Shown piece by piece: positions 25,033 through 38,107 of a stretch of 64,000 nt of DNA; position 1 is the stretch's first letter; the number at the start of each line of letters is the position of its first letter. The position numbers were made by a program, and so were the translations under genes. The DNA is from Bacteroides sp. (GTDB taxonomy: Bacteria; Bacteroidota; Bacteroidia; Bacteroidales; Bacteroidaceae). The notes beneath the pieces are model-generated. The model saw nothing but the letters and a program-made list of their open reading frames with translations, did not search any database and was not told where the DNA came from. The stretch is from NCBI GenBank assembly GCA_021203515.1, contig JAJQAY010000042.1, positions 26,446-90,445 of the forward strand. The letters are read 5' to 3'.

Positions 25033-25652
25033 ATGGCAATATTATTTGATTGGTATGAAGACCCGAAACCTACAAGTAAACAGGGAGAAGAGAAAACGTT
25101 GCATCCGCGCATCAAGTACAACGGTTCAAGAGGGACGGACGAGTTGCGCCGCCGCATACAGGAATGGTGCTCACTGACGGAACCGATGTCACCGCTGTGC
25201 TTGATGCCCTTTCCCATATCATGGGACAGGAGTTGGCGGAGGGCAGGCAGGTTCATCTCGACGGCATCGGCTATTTTCATCCCACGTTGACTTGTACGGA
25301 GCAGGTAACGGCTTCCACCAAACGGAAACTGACGAAAGTGAAGCTGAAAGGCATCAAGTTCCGTGCCGACCAAGCACTGAAGAATGAATTCGGCGCCCTT
25401 AAAGTGAAGTGCCTGAAAGGGGACCTGAACTTCAGACGGCTTACCAATGAAGAAATAGACCAACGGTTGGAGAACTACTTCCGTACCCACCAATTTCTGC
25501 GGAGAACTGACTTCCAGGATGTATGCGGAATGGCGAGAACTACCGCAATGCGGCACATCCGTCGCCTGCGCAGCGAAGGAAAGCTGAAAAACGTGGGTGG
25601 ATTGATGCAACCGATTTATGTGCCGGGAGAAGGATATTACGGTGATAAATAG
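25033..25652 (+). pseudogene. HU-family-like DNA-binding protein, frameshifted
   Basis: The first 44 codons (MAILFDWYEDPKP..., ending RRRIQE) and the downstream frame (VLTDGTDVTAVLDALSHIMG...) join if one A is restored near 25163. The result is a protein of about 206 residues. Its middle has the HU/IHF-like pattern AEGRQVHLDGIGYFHPTL and its C-terminus has a small helical DNA-binding-like stretch (RTTAMRHIRRLRSEGKL). In Bacteroides such HU-like genes often stand next to BT4734/VapE genes, as here, though the two are divergent in this window. The exact role is unknown. Confidence 0.7.
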
Positions 25653-25682
25653 GAGGTTAAGACGATAATCTTCAAAAAAAGG

Positions 25683-25719
25683 TATGAGGGTAAACGGTTA
25701 CTCTCATGCTACCCTCATA
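25683..25719 (+). terminator. Stem-loop after the HU-like gene
   Basis: TATGAGGGTA (25683-25692) pairs perfectly with TACCCTCATA (25710-25719). The motif ATGAGGGTAAA occurs once more at about 25784. No clear T-run follows, so termination is only likely. Confidence 0.45.
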
Positions 25720-25881
25720 GATGCTGCCATAGCTGTATGTCCGATGAATAAAAGGATACAAACGATTTATGAGGATATGAGGGTAAAAGTCGATGAAAAC
25801 TTTTTCCCATAACGTGAATTATCCAAGTCTTTATAGTACTTCTTTGAACTATAATTCGCCCTAACATTTACCGATTTGCCT

Positions 25882-25889
25882 TATTTTTG
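25882..25889 (+). promoter_or_regulatory. Candidate -7 box of GH115
   Basis: TATTTTTG matches TAnnTTTG and would start a transcript with a leader of about 40 nt before the ATG at 25935. TTTG at 25843 is too far away for a -33 box. Confidence 0.4.
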
Positions 25890-25934
25890 CATCGGCATAC
25901 ACCCTGTGTGCCCAATAACTTAAATGCTATTATT

Positions 25935-28274
25935 ATGAAAAAAAGGAATCGCGAGTTTATTATTTTGTCTTCTTGTTTCACAGGTATTGTGGGCACAGTT
26001 CAAGTTGACCTCGGGAAGAACTGTTACGGTGGCTTTCGACCCATCGGAAGAGATGATTGTGCATACGGCTTTGGAGTTGTTCTCACGAGATTTTCAAGCG
26101 GTCTTCTCTGCTGCTGTCGGGCGGGATGCCCGGCAAGGGAATATTATAATAGGTACTGTTGGTAAAAGTCCGTTGGTGGCGGAAGCCGGAGCGAATGTTT
26201 CTGCCTTGGAAGATAAGAAGCAAGCCTTTCGGATAGCGGTCTTACCGAATGGAAAGTTGTTGGTTGCGGGCAGCGACCAGTACGGAACGGCTTACGGCAT
26301 CATGGAACTTTCACGCCTGATAGGGGTATCTCCGTGGAAATGGTGGGCGGACGTGACTCCGGAAAAGAAGGAAACGTTTGAATTGCCGGCAGGATATGAG
26401 ACGCTTCAATCGCCGTCCGTGGAATATCGTGGCATCTTTATTAATGACGAGGACTGGGGATTGATGCCGTGGAGCTGCCAGATGTATGAGCCTTCGGACG
26501 AAAGAGGGCATATCGGCCCTGCAACCCATGCCCGTATTTTCGAGTTGTTGCTTCGCCTGCGTGCCAATACCTATTGGCCCGCCATGCACGAATGTTCGCT
26601 TCCGTTCTTCCTGACAGAAGGAAACCGGGAAGTGGCCAAGAAGTTCGGCATCTATATCGGTTCGTCCCATTGCGAACCGATGGCGTGCAATGCTGCCGGC
26701 GAGTGGAGCAGGCGGGGAGAGGGAGAGTATGATTATGTGAATAACAGCAGTGCCGTATATCGTTTTTGGGAAGACCGGGTGAAAGAGGTTGCCTGACAGG
26801 AAATCTTATACATGCTTGGTATGCGTGGCGTGCACGATGAGCAGATGCAGGGAACTAAACGACGGAAGAACAGAAGGCTGTTCTGGAGCGTGTACTGGAA
26901 GACCAACGGGGATTATTGCAGAAGTATGTGAACGAGGATATTAAATCTGTTCCGCAAGTCTTTATTCCTTATAAAGAGGTTTTGTCCGTTTACCGTGCGG
27001 GACTGGAGGTGCCGGACGATGTGACGCTGATGTGGTGTGACGATAACTACGGATATATCCGCCATTTTCCGGATGAGGAAGAACGTGAGCGTAAGGGGGG
27101 AAGCGGCATTTATTATCATGTCTCGTACTGGGGCGTCCACATGATTATCTGTGGTTGGGTACGTTTAGCCCGGCTTTGCTCTATCAACAGATGAAGCAGG
27201 CTTATGAATATGGCATACGGAAAATCTGGGTGCTGAATGTAGGGGATATCAAACCTGCCGAGTATCAGATAGAGCTTTTTATGGATATGGCATGGAATAT
27301 GGACAAAGTTGGAAAAGAGGGAGTCACCCGACATTTGGCAGGCTTCCTGAAACGTGAATTTGGGGAGACTGTTGGAAACAGATTGCTCCCGGTCATGCAG
27401 GAGCATTATCGGTTGGCTTATATCCGTAAACCGGAATTTATGAGGAATACACGCGTTGAGGAGAACTTGTCTATATATAATGTAGTAAAAGATTTACCTT
27501 GGAGCGAACAGGAAATAAACAAGCGTCTCACCGCTTACGGGCATTTGTCGGAACGGGCGGAAGAGTTTGGAAACGAAAATTGCTCCTGACAGGCGAAGCG
27601 CTTACTTTGAATTAGTCAAATATCCGGTGCAGGCTGCGGCGCAGATGAACAGGAAGCTGTTGTCGGCACAGTTGGCACGCCACGGCAAGGCCGATTGGGC
27701 TCAAAGCGATGCCGCCTTTGACAGTATTGCAAGTCTTACGCGGCAATACAATACTTTGGAGAACGGTAAATGGAACCGCATCATGGACTCCCAGCCCCGT
27801 AAACTTTCTGTCTTTAATCGTGTGGAGCGAAGGCTTCCCATTGACTCGATTCCGGCGGAGCGTCCGGCGGCCTATGTATGGAACGGCACGGAATGTACAT
27901 CGGGAAATCCTCTAGCCTGCGAGGGCTTGGGATATGAAGGGAAGGCTGCCGGAATAGAAAAAGGAGAAGCTCTGACTTTCGAGTTTGATAATTGGGAGAC
28001 TGATACGATAGAGATTGAAATCGGTTTGCTGCCCAATCATCCGGTGGAGGGTGGGCATTTGCGTTTCTCCGTATCCGTAGACGAAGCGGACAAAGTAATA
28101 TCTTATGCCACTGAAGGATGAAGCGAAGAATGGAAGGAGAATGTTTTGCGTAATCAGGCTGTCAGAAGAGTTGCGTTCCCGATACAGAAAGAAGAGAAGC
28201 ACCGCCTGGTAGTTAAAGCTCTTGATGAAGGAGTAGTGCTGGATCAAATAAAATTATATGATTTGAAGAACTGA
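25935..28274 (+). pseudogene. GH115 alpha-glucuronidase, multiply interrupted
   Basis: GH115 enzymes remove alpha-linked glucuronic or 4-O-methylglucuronic acid from xylan or arabinogalactan. Family stretches are YGTAYGIMELSRLIGVSPWKW, EYRGIFINDEDWGL, ANTYWPAMHECSLPFF, VTLMWCDDNYGYIR and GIRKIWVLNVGDIKPAE. The start at 25935 lies in a run of seven A (25938-25944). With six A the frame reads a good signal peptide (MKKGIASLLFCLLVSQVLWA). Other lesions: TGA at 26794-26796 (expected Trp), a missing A near 26862, a missing G near 27133, an extra T near 27562 and TGA at 28119-28121 (expected Trp). The repaired product would be about 780 residues. It follows the inserted three-gene cassette and belongs with the arabinogalactan enzymes. 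Confidence 0.85.
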
Positions 28275-28385
28275 CAGGAGTTGATGGAGATATATAGATT
28301 TTGTACTATTAAAAGTTACTATAATTTATCCCTGCATAAACAGAAACTTGCTATATTTTGCCATTGTTCTTAATACTCTAATGTT

Positions 28386-31300
28386 ATGAAAAATATAGTG
28401 AGTTTCTGTCCTGTTTACAGGTGTTTTGTTTTATCTATTTGTCTGCTATTGCTTTCATCCCTGCTTAGGGCCAGTGATGCGCGGGGAGATATAGGATTGA
28501 AATTCAAACAGATATCTACATTCAATGGATTGCCAACCGATGAAGTCCAAAAAATCTATCAGGATAAAGAAGGGTTTATATGGTTTGCCACCCGATATGG
28601 GCTTTGCAAATATGACGGTTATCAGGCTACGGTCTATAAATCAAATTTGTATGTTCCGGGAATGCTTACCAATAATAATATTTATTGTCTTGCAGATGAT
28701 TATGACGATAATCTTTGGATTGGTACGCAAGGGGGATTGAATGTGCCTAATAAAAGGACAGGAGAGATACGTCAATATAGAACTCCGTCCATCCCCGACA
28801 ATTTAGTCTCTTGCTTGTTGGTTACTAAAGATAATACGGTGTGGGTGGGTACGGACGGTGGTTTGTGCCGGTATATGGCAGATAAGGACTCTCTTCTTGT
28901 ATATGATGACCGTATAAGTGAGGGTGTATTCAAGAAAACGGTGGCGAAGTCTTTGTTTGAAGACTCGGATGGGGATGTATGGATTGGTACTTGGTCTGAT
29001 GGGCTTTATCGTTACTCTCCGAAGCCCGGAAAGTTTTTTGAATATCCCCCCCCATCAATGAGCGTAACTCTGCGCACGTTATTTATTAGGATATCGATAA
29101 GCGAATTTGGGTAGGGGGATGGGATTGTGGATTATCTCTACTGAATGATCCCAAAGATATGGAAAAGGTGTCTTATACCCGGTATGTGCATAAGACGGGA
29201 GATGATACGACTCTTTCGGATAATATTGTTTATGATATTGTAGAAGACTTGCATACGCGGACTTTGTGGATTGGTATACGTGCCGGCTTGAGTATTATGG
29301 AGCATGATAGACCGGGACATTTCATTAATTATAAGTCGAGACACGCTTCGCATTATATTCCCTGCGATGAAATAAATTCGTTGTTGCGAGACAATGCCAA
29401 TCATATTTGGTTAGGTTCCATCGGAGGCGGTGTATTGATGGTGGACACCCAATTGCCGTTATTTACTTCCCACTCTTTGAATTTGGTGGAAGATGATGTA
29501 CCTACCACTGCGGCCCGTGCCATTTTTGCCGACGATGAAAAGAACCTTTGGCTGGGAATTGGCAGTTATGGGTTGGCCCGTAAGGATTATAAAACCGGCA
29601 AGTTGACCTTTTTCTCTCATATCCCTGAGTTCTCGGGTATATCCAGTGTTCCCACTATCAATACGATTGTCCAGCGTAAGAATGGAGAAATCTGGTTCGG
29701 AACTTATGATGGCGGAATTTTGGTGTACAAAAAAGGAGAAAAGGTGAAAGTGCTGCGAACTGAAAATGCGCCTTATCTCTATTCTTATTGTGTCTTGGCG
29801 TTGTATGAGGATAGTCGGGGGAATTGTTGGGCAGGCTGTCGGGGCGGAATGGGCGTAAGTTTGGCAGATGGCGGGTTTTATAAATTCGGAGTGCTTCCTT
29901 TTGAAAATGGCGGTTTGGCGGATTGGTATCATGTAAGAGATATCGTGGAAGATACGGATGGCAGTATTTTGGTGGCTACGGGTAATTGTGGTATTATACA
30001 TATCACTGGCAACGTACAACATCCGGAAACATTGAAGTATCAGAGTTATAATTTTGAGAACGGACAACTGGCTGTCAATACGGTGCTGTGCCTGCATGTG
30101 GATGAAGCGGGCAGGCTGTGGGCAGGTACCGAAGGGGGGCGGTTTGTATTTGTATGACCGTAAGAAACTGTCGTTTACTGAAAAGAACCGGGAGTACAAT
30201 ATTCCCGGTGATATGGTTGGCTCCATAGAGGAAGACGATCAAGGTGCGTTGTGGATAGGTACAAATAGAGGACTGGTACGGTTGATTGCTTCTGCGGATG
30301 GAACTTTATTTTCCACTCGTGTTTATACGATAGCAGACGGGTTGCAGGATAATTCCTTTATCGCACATTCTTCTTGCAGCCGGGGAGGTGAATTGTTTTT
30401 TGGAGATAACAAAGGGTATAATAGCTTTTCCCCGGCGATGCTAAAAGAGGGTAATGCAAACGTTCCTTATTTAATTACGGATATTAAGATATTCAACCGT
30501 TCGCTCGCTTCTTTGGAACCGGAAGTTCGCGAGCGAATATCTCCCGTGATGCCTTCATTTGTACGGAAAATAGAATTGCCTCACGACTATAATAATTTCA
30601 GCGTTGAGTTCGCTTCGCTTACTTATAAAAATCCGGAGTTGAACCGTTATGCCTATCAACTTGTGGGTTTTGATAATAAATGGCAATATACGGATGCCAG
30701 CCGTAGGTTCGCCTATTACAATAATCTGGAAAGCGGCACCTATAAATTCCGTTTGAAAGCTACCAATGAAAACGGAATTTGGAGTGGGGAAGTCCGTGAA
30801 CTGACGGTGGTCGTGTTACCGCCATTTTGGGCTACCTGGTGGGCGTATGTCATATATGTACTGATAATAGCAGCAGTGATTTATTGGATATTCCGCACAG
30901 CCCGTAACCGCATGATGCTACGTAATGAGTTGCGCTTGCGTGAATTGGAAAAATCGAAGGCTGAAGAACTAAACCATGCGAAACTCCAGTTCTTCACAAA
31001 TATTACTCATGAGTTGCTTACTCCGCTTACTATTATCTCTGCCGCAGTAGATGAACTGAAAATGCAGGCACCGGGATATGATGAACTTTATGCGATGATG
31101 TCCGGTAATGTCCGTCGCCTTATCCGTTTGCTGCAACAGATATTGGAATTCCGTAAAGTTGAAACGGGTAATCTGAAATTGCGCGTATCACCAGGTGATA
31201 TTGCCGCCTTTGTGAAGAATGAGGCGGAAGCATTTCAACCCTTGATAAAGAAACGCAAAATGCACTTCTCCGTACTTTGCAATCCGGAGTCGATTATCGG

Positions 31301-32531
31301 TTGCTTTGATACGGACAAGCTGGACAAGATATTGTATAACCTCCTTTCCAACGCTGCCAAATATAATAAGGAAGGAGGCTATATACAAGTAACTTTGTCG
31401 TATGCCGAGGATAATAAAGATTTTGTCCAATTACGCGTCAGGGATAACGGTTGCGGCATTTCCAAAGAGAAGCAAAAAGAATTGTTCAAGCGTTTTTATG
31501 AAGGGGATTATCGCAAGTTCAATACGATAGGAACGGGTATCGGGCTGTCTCTGACGAAAGATTTAGTCGAATTGCATGGCGGAACTATCCATGTGGAAAG
31601 TGATGAAGATAAAGGTACGGAGTTTATAGTGACTCTGCCCGTGGATCGCTCTTATTTTAAGGAAGAGCAGATTGATGAGAAGGCGGTGCTGCCGGTGCAG
31701 AACATGATTACTTATGAGGATGACAGTTCGGAGGATACTGCCGATCTGATTTCTTCCGGAAATGAAAAACTGCATAACCTGCTTGTTGTTGAAGATAATG
31801 AGGAATTGCTCCAACTGATGATGCGTCTGCTTCATCGCGATTACAATGTGTTTACTGCCGAAAACGGCAGAGAGGCGATTACTATTGTAGAGAATGAAGA
31901 TATAGATTTGATTGTTACCGATATAATGATACCCGTAATGGACGGCATTGAACTTTGCAAATATGTGAAAAGTAAAATAGAAATCAGTCATATCCCTGTC
32001 ATTTTGCTTACTGCTAAAAATAAAGAAGAAGACCGGGCAGAAGCGTATGAGATAGGTGCGGATGCATTTATCAGTAAACCTTTCAATCTTGCAGTGTTAC
32101 ATGCTCGTATTCGTAACTTGTTGAAATACAAAGAACGTATGGCAAAGGATTTCAAAAACCAATTGGTGTTTGAAGTGAAAGACCTGAACTATACCAGCAT
32201 CGACGAGGAGTTCATGCAGCGTGCCATTGATTGTGTGAACCGACATTTGGAAGATTGCGAGTTTGACCAGACGCAGTTTGTAGATGAGATGGGGACCAGT
32301 AAATCCACTCTTTACAAGAAACTCAAATCGCTTACCGGGCTGAACACTTCCGCCTTTATCCGTAATATCCGTTTGAAGGCGGCTTGCCGCATCATGGAGG
32401 AGAAAGGAAATGCCGTTCGTGTCTCCGAACTGGCTTATGCGGTAGGCTTCAATGATCCGAAGCATTTCAGTTCCTGCTTCAAGAAAGAATTCGGGATGCT
32501 GCCAACGGAATATTTGGAACGGTTTGTGTAA
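28386..32531 (+). pseudogene. HTCS-2: hybrid two-component regulator, sensor half interrupted
   Basis: A complete HTCS of about 1380 residues if repaired, closely similar to HTCS-1. Order: signal peptide, Reg_prop propeller repeats (to about 30450), Y_Y_Y domain (about 30560-30830), one membrane segment (about 30840-30895), HisKA with FFTNITHELLTPLT (His codon 31008-31010), HATPase with GTGIGLSL, receiver with VTDIMIPVMDG (Asp codon 31920-31922) and AraC HTH. Lesions: a run of eight C at 29046-29053, TAG at 29087-29089 (IY-stop-DID, expected Gln by comparison with HTCS-1) and an extra G or two missing in the run at 30150-30155. From 30157 on the frame is open. It lies directly upstream of SusC-2 and would control it. 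Confidence 0.9.
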
Positions 32532-32544
32532 TAATCGGATAACC

Positions 32545-32570
32545 TTCTCCCTTACTTGTGTAAGGGAGAA
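32545..32570 (+). terminator. Terminator after HTCS-2
   Basis: A perfect 11-bp stem, TTCTCCCTTAC / GTAAGGGAGAA, with a TTGT tetraloop, beginning 13 bp after the stop codon. The downstream T-run is short (TTATGGTTTA). Confidence 0.7.
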
Positions 32571-32628
32571 TTATGGTTTAAATAGGTCGAAAAACTAAAA
32601 TTCTACTTTACGGAACTATTTTTGGAGC

Positions 32629-32656
32629 CTTTCTGAACTGCTTGTTTTTACATTTG
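32629..32656 (+). promoter_or_regulatory. Candidate SusC-2 promoter
   Basis: TACATTTG at 32649-32656 matches TAnnTTTG, and TTTG at 32621-32624 lies 24 bp upstream, slightly longer than usual. CCTTTCTGAACT just before it matches the corresponding stretch of the SusC-1 promoter. The leader to the preferred ATG at 32719 would be about 55 nt. Confidence 0.4.
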
Positions 32657-32718
32657 CCCCTGTCTTCGTAGCTGGAGTATGGAGACGGTGATTAATGTTT
32701 AATCTTAAAGTTTATACA

Positions 32719-35700
32719 ATGAAAAGACAAAAATTCCTTGAAGGACCTGGACTGAAGGCGTGCTTCGCTTTGGCAGTTTATATGGTTCTTTTGTTGAATG
32801 TTCAGTTCTTGAACGCACAGAGTTCAACAATCAATGTAAAAGGTGTGATGAATGATGCAATGGGGCCGATTATCGGTGCCAGTGTCGTGGAAAAGGGAAA
32901 TACGGCTAATGGTACGATTACCGATATGGATGGTAATTTTTCTCTTTCAACAAGGCCGGATGCAACACTTACAGTCTCTTATATAGGATATAAGACGCAG
33001 GAAGTGCGGGTAGTAGACGGAAAGGCAATCAATGTTACATTGAAGGAGGACACTGAGGTGCTGGATGAAGTCGTGGTCGTGGGTTTCGGTACACAAAAGA
33101 AAGTAAACTTGACGGGGACTGTCGATGTAATCGACAACAAGCAGTTACAGGAACGCCCGGTAGCAAATGCGGTACAAGCATTGCAGGGTGTAGTGCCCGG
33201 TTTGCAGATTACACAAGGCAGCGGTAGTTTGGAGTCACGTCCCAGTATCAATGTTCGTGGTACGGCTACTATCGGTGAGGGCTCTTCGGGTAGTCCGTTG
33301 GTATTGATTGATGGTATGGAGGCTGATTTGAACTCTATTAATCTGCAGGATATTGCCAGTATTTCTGTATTGAAGGATGCGGCAGCTTCATCTATTTATG
33401 GTTCTCGTGCACCGTTCGGTGTTATTTTGGTAACTACGAAAGCCGGTGGAAGCGAGGGGAAGGTGTGTATTAATTATAATAATAACTTCCGATTCAGTAC
33501 ACCTGTGCACATGAACAACATGATGAACTCATTAGATTTTGTTACATGGGTAAACGATACGCATATCAATAAAGGAGATAATGCCTATTTTGAAGGTACA
33601 CGTTTTGACCGGCTTGTGGAGTATTTTTATGCCAAGCCTTATAGCCAGGGTGTGAGGATGACTGATAGCGGTGAACTTGTATATGCTTTGCCGGAATATA
33701 ATGACAACGGACAGTGGAAAGGAGGTTTCTCTACCGGTGTGGATGATGTGGACTGGTATGATATGCTTTATAAAGACTGGACTTTTCTCAAGAACACAAT
33801 TTTAGCGCAAACGGCGGCAGTAAGAAATTCAATTACTACGCATCCGGGAGTTACTTCGGTCAGGGTGGCTTTTTAAATCTCGGTGATGAGGATTTGAAAC
33901 GTTATACGGCAACGGTGAAGATTAACTCTGAATTGACGGACTGGTTGAAGTTTCACTACAGCATGCGTTTCACGCGCGAAGATTATAAACGTCCGGCAGC
34001 ATCGACAGATTATTTATATGAAAGTTTGGCATTGAAGGCTTGGCCGGTAATCCCTGCTTATGATCGTAATGGATACCATTTCTTTAGTGATGATACATCG
34101 GTATGGGGATTGGAATCCGGTGGCACGGACAAGACACAGACTGACAATACTTACCATCAACTGGGCTTCACGATAGAACCGGTGAAGAACTGGATAACCA
34201 GCGTCGATTTTAATTATCGCATCAAGTCGGCAAACCGTTATTGGGATAGTCAGGCTATTGTCAACCATGATTTGAATGGAATCCCTATGTGTGCAAGTCT
34301 GCAACGAATGTGCACGAGGATTATCTGAAGAATAATTACTATAATTTCAATGTGCGTTCGGAATACTCTCACACATTTGCCGAAAAGCACAACTTCCATA
34401 TTCTTGCCGGTATGCAGATTGAAGACCTGAAAGAAGCCAAATTCGGACTACAACGTAATGGCATTATGATTGCCAGCAAACCGGAAATTAATATGACTAC
34501 GGGACTGGAAAACGGTACGGCTGTTACTCCCAGCCTCAATGGAGAACGCAATGAATGGGCAACGGTAGGTGTTTTCGGGCGTCTGAACTATGACTATAAA
34601 GGTAAATATTTGTTGGAAGCCAATGTTCGTGGCGATGGTTCTTCACGTTTCCGTAAAGGAAATCAGTGGAAGGTTTTCCCTTCTGTTTCTTTAGGTTGGA
34701 ATGTTGCTGAAGAAAGTTTCTTTGAAGGTGCACGGGGTTTTATGGATATGTTTAAGTTGCGTTTCTCTTACGGTTCGCTAGGTAATCAGAATACAGACAA
34801 TTGGTATTATACGTTCCAGACACCTTCCGCATCACCTTCGGGCGGTGGTTGGTTACAGAATGGTGTGAAGCCGAATGTGGCGAGTGCGCCGGGATTGGTT
34901 TCCGAAACGTTGACTTGGGAAACTATTGAAACCTATAACGTCGGTGTTGACTGGGGTTTCCTGAATAATCGTTTGACCGGTTCTTTTAACTGGTACATCC
35001 GTAATACGAAGGATATGGTAGGTAAGCGCCCGCGTTGCCTGACATCTTAGGAACGAATGTTCCTAATATCAATAATACCGACTTACGTACACAAGGTTGG
35101 GAATTTAGTATCGGCTGGAAAGACCGCCTGAAGAACGGATTATCTTATGGCGCAAGATTTATGCTTTATGACTCTCGTACCAAGATTACGCGCTATCCTA
35201 ATAATCCGACTCATTCTATAGATACTTATGTAGAAGGAAGGTATATCAATGAAATCTGGGGATATGAAACAATCGGTATCGCTAAATCGGATGATGAAAT
35301 GAGTGCTCATCTGGCAACATTGGATAAAGGTGGGCAGAATGCCTTGGGCTCTGATTGGAAGGCCGGAGACATCATGTATAGAGACCTGAATGGCGATGGT
35401 AAAATCTCCGGAGGAGCCGGAACGGTGGAAGACCCGGGTGACAGAAAGGTTATCGGTAACAGCACGCCTCGTTTCCAATTCGGTTTGGATTTGAATGCCG
35501 CATGGAAAGGATTTGATTTACGTGTCTTCTTCCAGGGAGTGATGAAACGTGATTATTGGCAGGGTAGTGATTACCTGTTCGGAGCGACCGGTAGTGGACT
35601 TTGGGGAGCTTGTGGTCTTGATGCTGTAGGTGATTATTATCGTGATGAAAATACCTGGTCGGTTCAGGAAGGATATCGTGATGTCAATCAGAATGCCTAC

Positions 35701-35985
35701 TTACCACGACCATTGTACAGTAATAAGAACTTCCAGACGCAGACACGTTATCTGCAAAATGCGGCTTATATCCGTTTGAAGAATCTATCTGTAGGCTATA
35801 CTTTACCGGATAATCTGACTTCGAAATGGGGCATTCAGAAGATACGTGTCTATTTCTCAGGTGAAAACCTATGGACGGGAACCGGTCTGGCAGAACAGTT
35901 TGACCCGGAAACAATCGGAACGAATAAGGGTAATGCTTATCCTTTGTCCAAAACATTATCTTGTGGTTTAAGTCTAACTTTCTAA
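32719..35985 (+). pseudogene. SusC-2: TonB-dependent outer-membrane transporter, interrupted
   Basis: SusC/RagA family. The ATG at 32719 (MKRQKF) is preferred over 32695 because it aligns with the SusC-1 start. The signal peptide ends near LNAQ, followed by the carboxypeptidase-D-like domain (IGASVVEKGNTANGTITD), EVVVVGFGT, the plug and the barrel ending SLTF. Three single-base losses break it: a T near 33793 (AATTTTAGC), a base near 34298 and a G near 35023 (AAGCGCCCGCG). Repaired length is about 1090 residues. It pairs with SusD-2, which begins 13 bp downstream. The N-terminal 120 residues are strongly similar to SusC-1, while the plug and barrel differ, as expected for a different oligosaccharide. 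Confidence 0.9.
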
Positions 35986-35998
35986 AAACTTTGAAGCA

Positions 35999-38019
35999 AT
36001 GAAACTAAATATAAAGAATATACTGTCGCTGATGCTTATAAGTGGCGCATTGGCATCGTGTGAGGACCTTTTGGATCAACAACCTCCTTCATATATCGTG
36101 CCGGAAGATTATTATAAACAGAAGATCAGGTAGAAGTTTGTGCCAACCAGTTTTATACGGATGTACTCCCTTCTCATGGCGGCCAATATGGTTTGTATGC
36201 GAGTGATAATAATACGGATAATCAAGCCGGAAGAAGTGCGGATGGTAAATACGCCGTTGGCGAGTGGAAGGTCGGCATGACGAATGGCGAGTGGTCATGG
36301 GGGACTATCCGGAACATTAATTATCAGTTGAACACTATTTTGGGCTTGTATGAACAGAAGCAGATAACGGGTACGGACAAGAACATTCGCCAATATATCG
36401 GTGAAATGTATTTCCTCCGGGCATATAAGTATTTCAGCTTATTGCAGAAGTGGGGTGATTTGCCTATTTTGACGCAGGCTTTCCCTGACAATGAGGCTGT
36501 TCTGGTAGCGGCAAGCAAACGCAGTCCGCGCAATGAGGTGGCACGTTTCATTATCAACAATTTGGATACAGCGCTGACTTACATGAGTCCGAATTTTGAA
36601 AAACGTCGTACCCGCATATCACAGGATGTTGCCGTATTGGTGAAGTCTCGCGTTGCTCTGTTCGAGGCTTCCTGGCTGAAAAACTTCAAGGGTACTCCAT
36701 TCGTGCCGAATGGTGAAAGTTGGCCCGGTAAGGCTAAAGATTATAATGCGGGGTATCAATATCCGTCGGGTGATATTGATGCTGAAATTAAATATTTCTT
36801 GGAAATAGCAGTAGAGGCTGCTGAAACAATAGCTGAGAAGTATAAGGGGCAGTTAGTGCAGAATACCGGTACGGTACCGCAGTCGGAAGCAGATCCGGAA
36901 AATCCTTACTTCAGCCTGTTCGGAACGATAGATATGTCTAAAACACCTGAAATACTCTTGTGGCGTGAATATAGTGATGCTTTGTCTGTCAGAAACGAAG
37001 TAGAAGTTGCAGTGCAGCGTGGAAATTATGGGGTTGGCGTAACCCGTAGCTTGGTGGAGAGTTTTCTGATGGCTGATGGTAAGCCTATCTATGCAGGCCA
37101 TATTGGTTATACTTATAATGATATGTCGATTGCCGGTGTGCGCAAAAATCGTGATCCGCGTCTGACTGTTTTTCTGAAAGTACCTGACCAGATTAACACG
37201 TTTAAGAATATGGATAATCCTGCAACCATGTATATACCGGTAGAGCCTAAACCGGACATCACAACAGGAGCAGATGACCGTGCTTACACCACCGGATATA
37301 CTCTTCGTAAAGGAGGTACTTTCGACCGGGCTTTGTGTGAGAATGGAAGAAGTTATAATGCTGCTTGCTGTTTCAGGGCAACAGAAGCATTGCTGAACTA
37401 TATGGAAGCGCAGTATTTACTGTCGGGAAGTATCAATTCCGGAAAGATTCTTGAATATTGGAAATTAATTCGTGAGAGGGCCGGCTTTACCGGTGAGGCT
37501 ATCGATCCGAATACTACGATTGATGCTACAGTGATGGCTAACGAGAAGCTGGATTGGGGAGCCTACACAGCAGGCCAGTTGCTGACTGACCCCGTCCTTT
37601 ATAATATTCGTCGTGAACGTCGCTGTGAACTCATGGCAGAAGGGTTGCGCTGGATGGATTTGCTTCGTTGGCGTTCTCTCGACCAATTGGCTACCGAGCA
37701 TTATCATGTAGAAGGGTTCAAAGTCTGGAATTCCGATATGACAAGTTGGTATAACTTCACTGAGGGTAATTATGATGGAAGCGGTAATGCAACGGTTTCC
37801 AGTCCGGCATTAAGTGATTATTTGCGTCCGTACGAGAAGAATATGACGTCCGGAAATCTGTATCGCAATGGATATACATGGTCGATGGCGCATTATTTGC
37901 AGCCGATGCCTATCAAACAATTTCAGTTGACAGCCAGTGACCATGTTTCTGTAGACCTTTCTCCTTTGTATCAGTATCCCTATTGGCCGACGACTACAGA
38001 CCAGCCTGCTGAGAAATAA
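35999..38019 (+). pseudogene. SusD-2: surface glycan-binding lipoprotein, one frameshift
   Basis: SusD/RagB family. The ATG at 35999 gives a lipoprotein signal (MLISGALASCEDLL, lipobox LASC). After 38 codons one A is missing near 36115 (EDYYK then TEDQVEVC). The remaining 608-residue frame is open to the stop. Family features include QYIGEMYFLRAYKYFSLLQ and the C-terminal RRERRCELMAEGLRWMDLLRW. Repaired length is about 673 residues, normal for the larger SusD proteins. It would sit on SusC-2 at the cell surface. Confidence 0.9.
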
Positions 38020-38044
38020 TAATTAGTTTTTAATGGTAGATAGC

Positions 38045-38087
38045 AAGGGATAGGCGAATTCCTCTTAGGGAAAGTGTTCTATCCCTT
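38045..38087 (+). terminator. Stem-loop between SusD-2 and GH43_24
   Basis: AAGGGATAG (38045-38053) pairs perfectly with CTATCCCTT (38079-38087) and is followed by TTC TTG. A hairpin after susD commonly lowers expression of the enzyme genes relative to susCD; here that is inference. Confidence 0.5.
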
Positions 38088-38107
38088 TTCTTGAATAGAA
38101 TAGGAAT

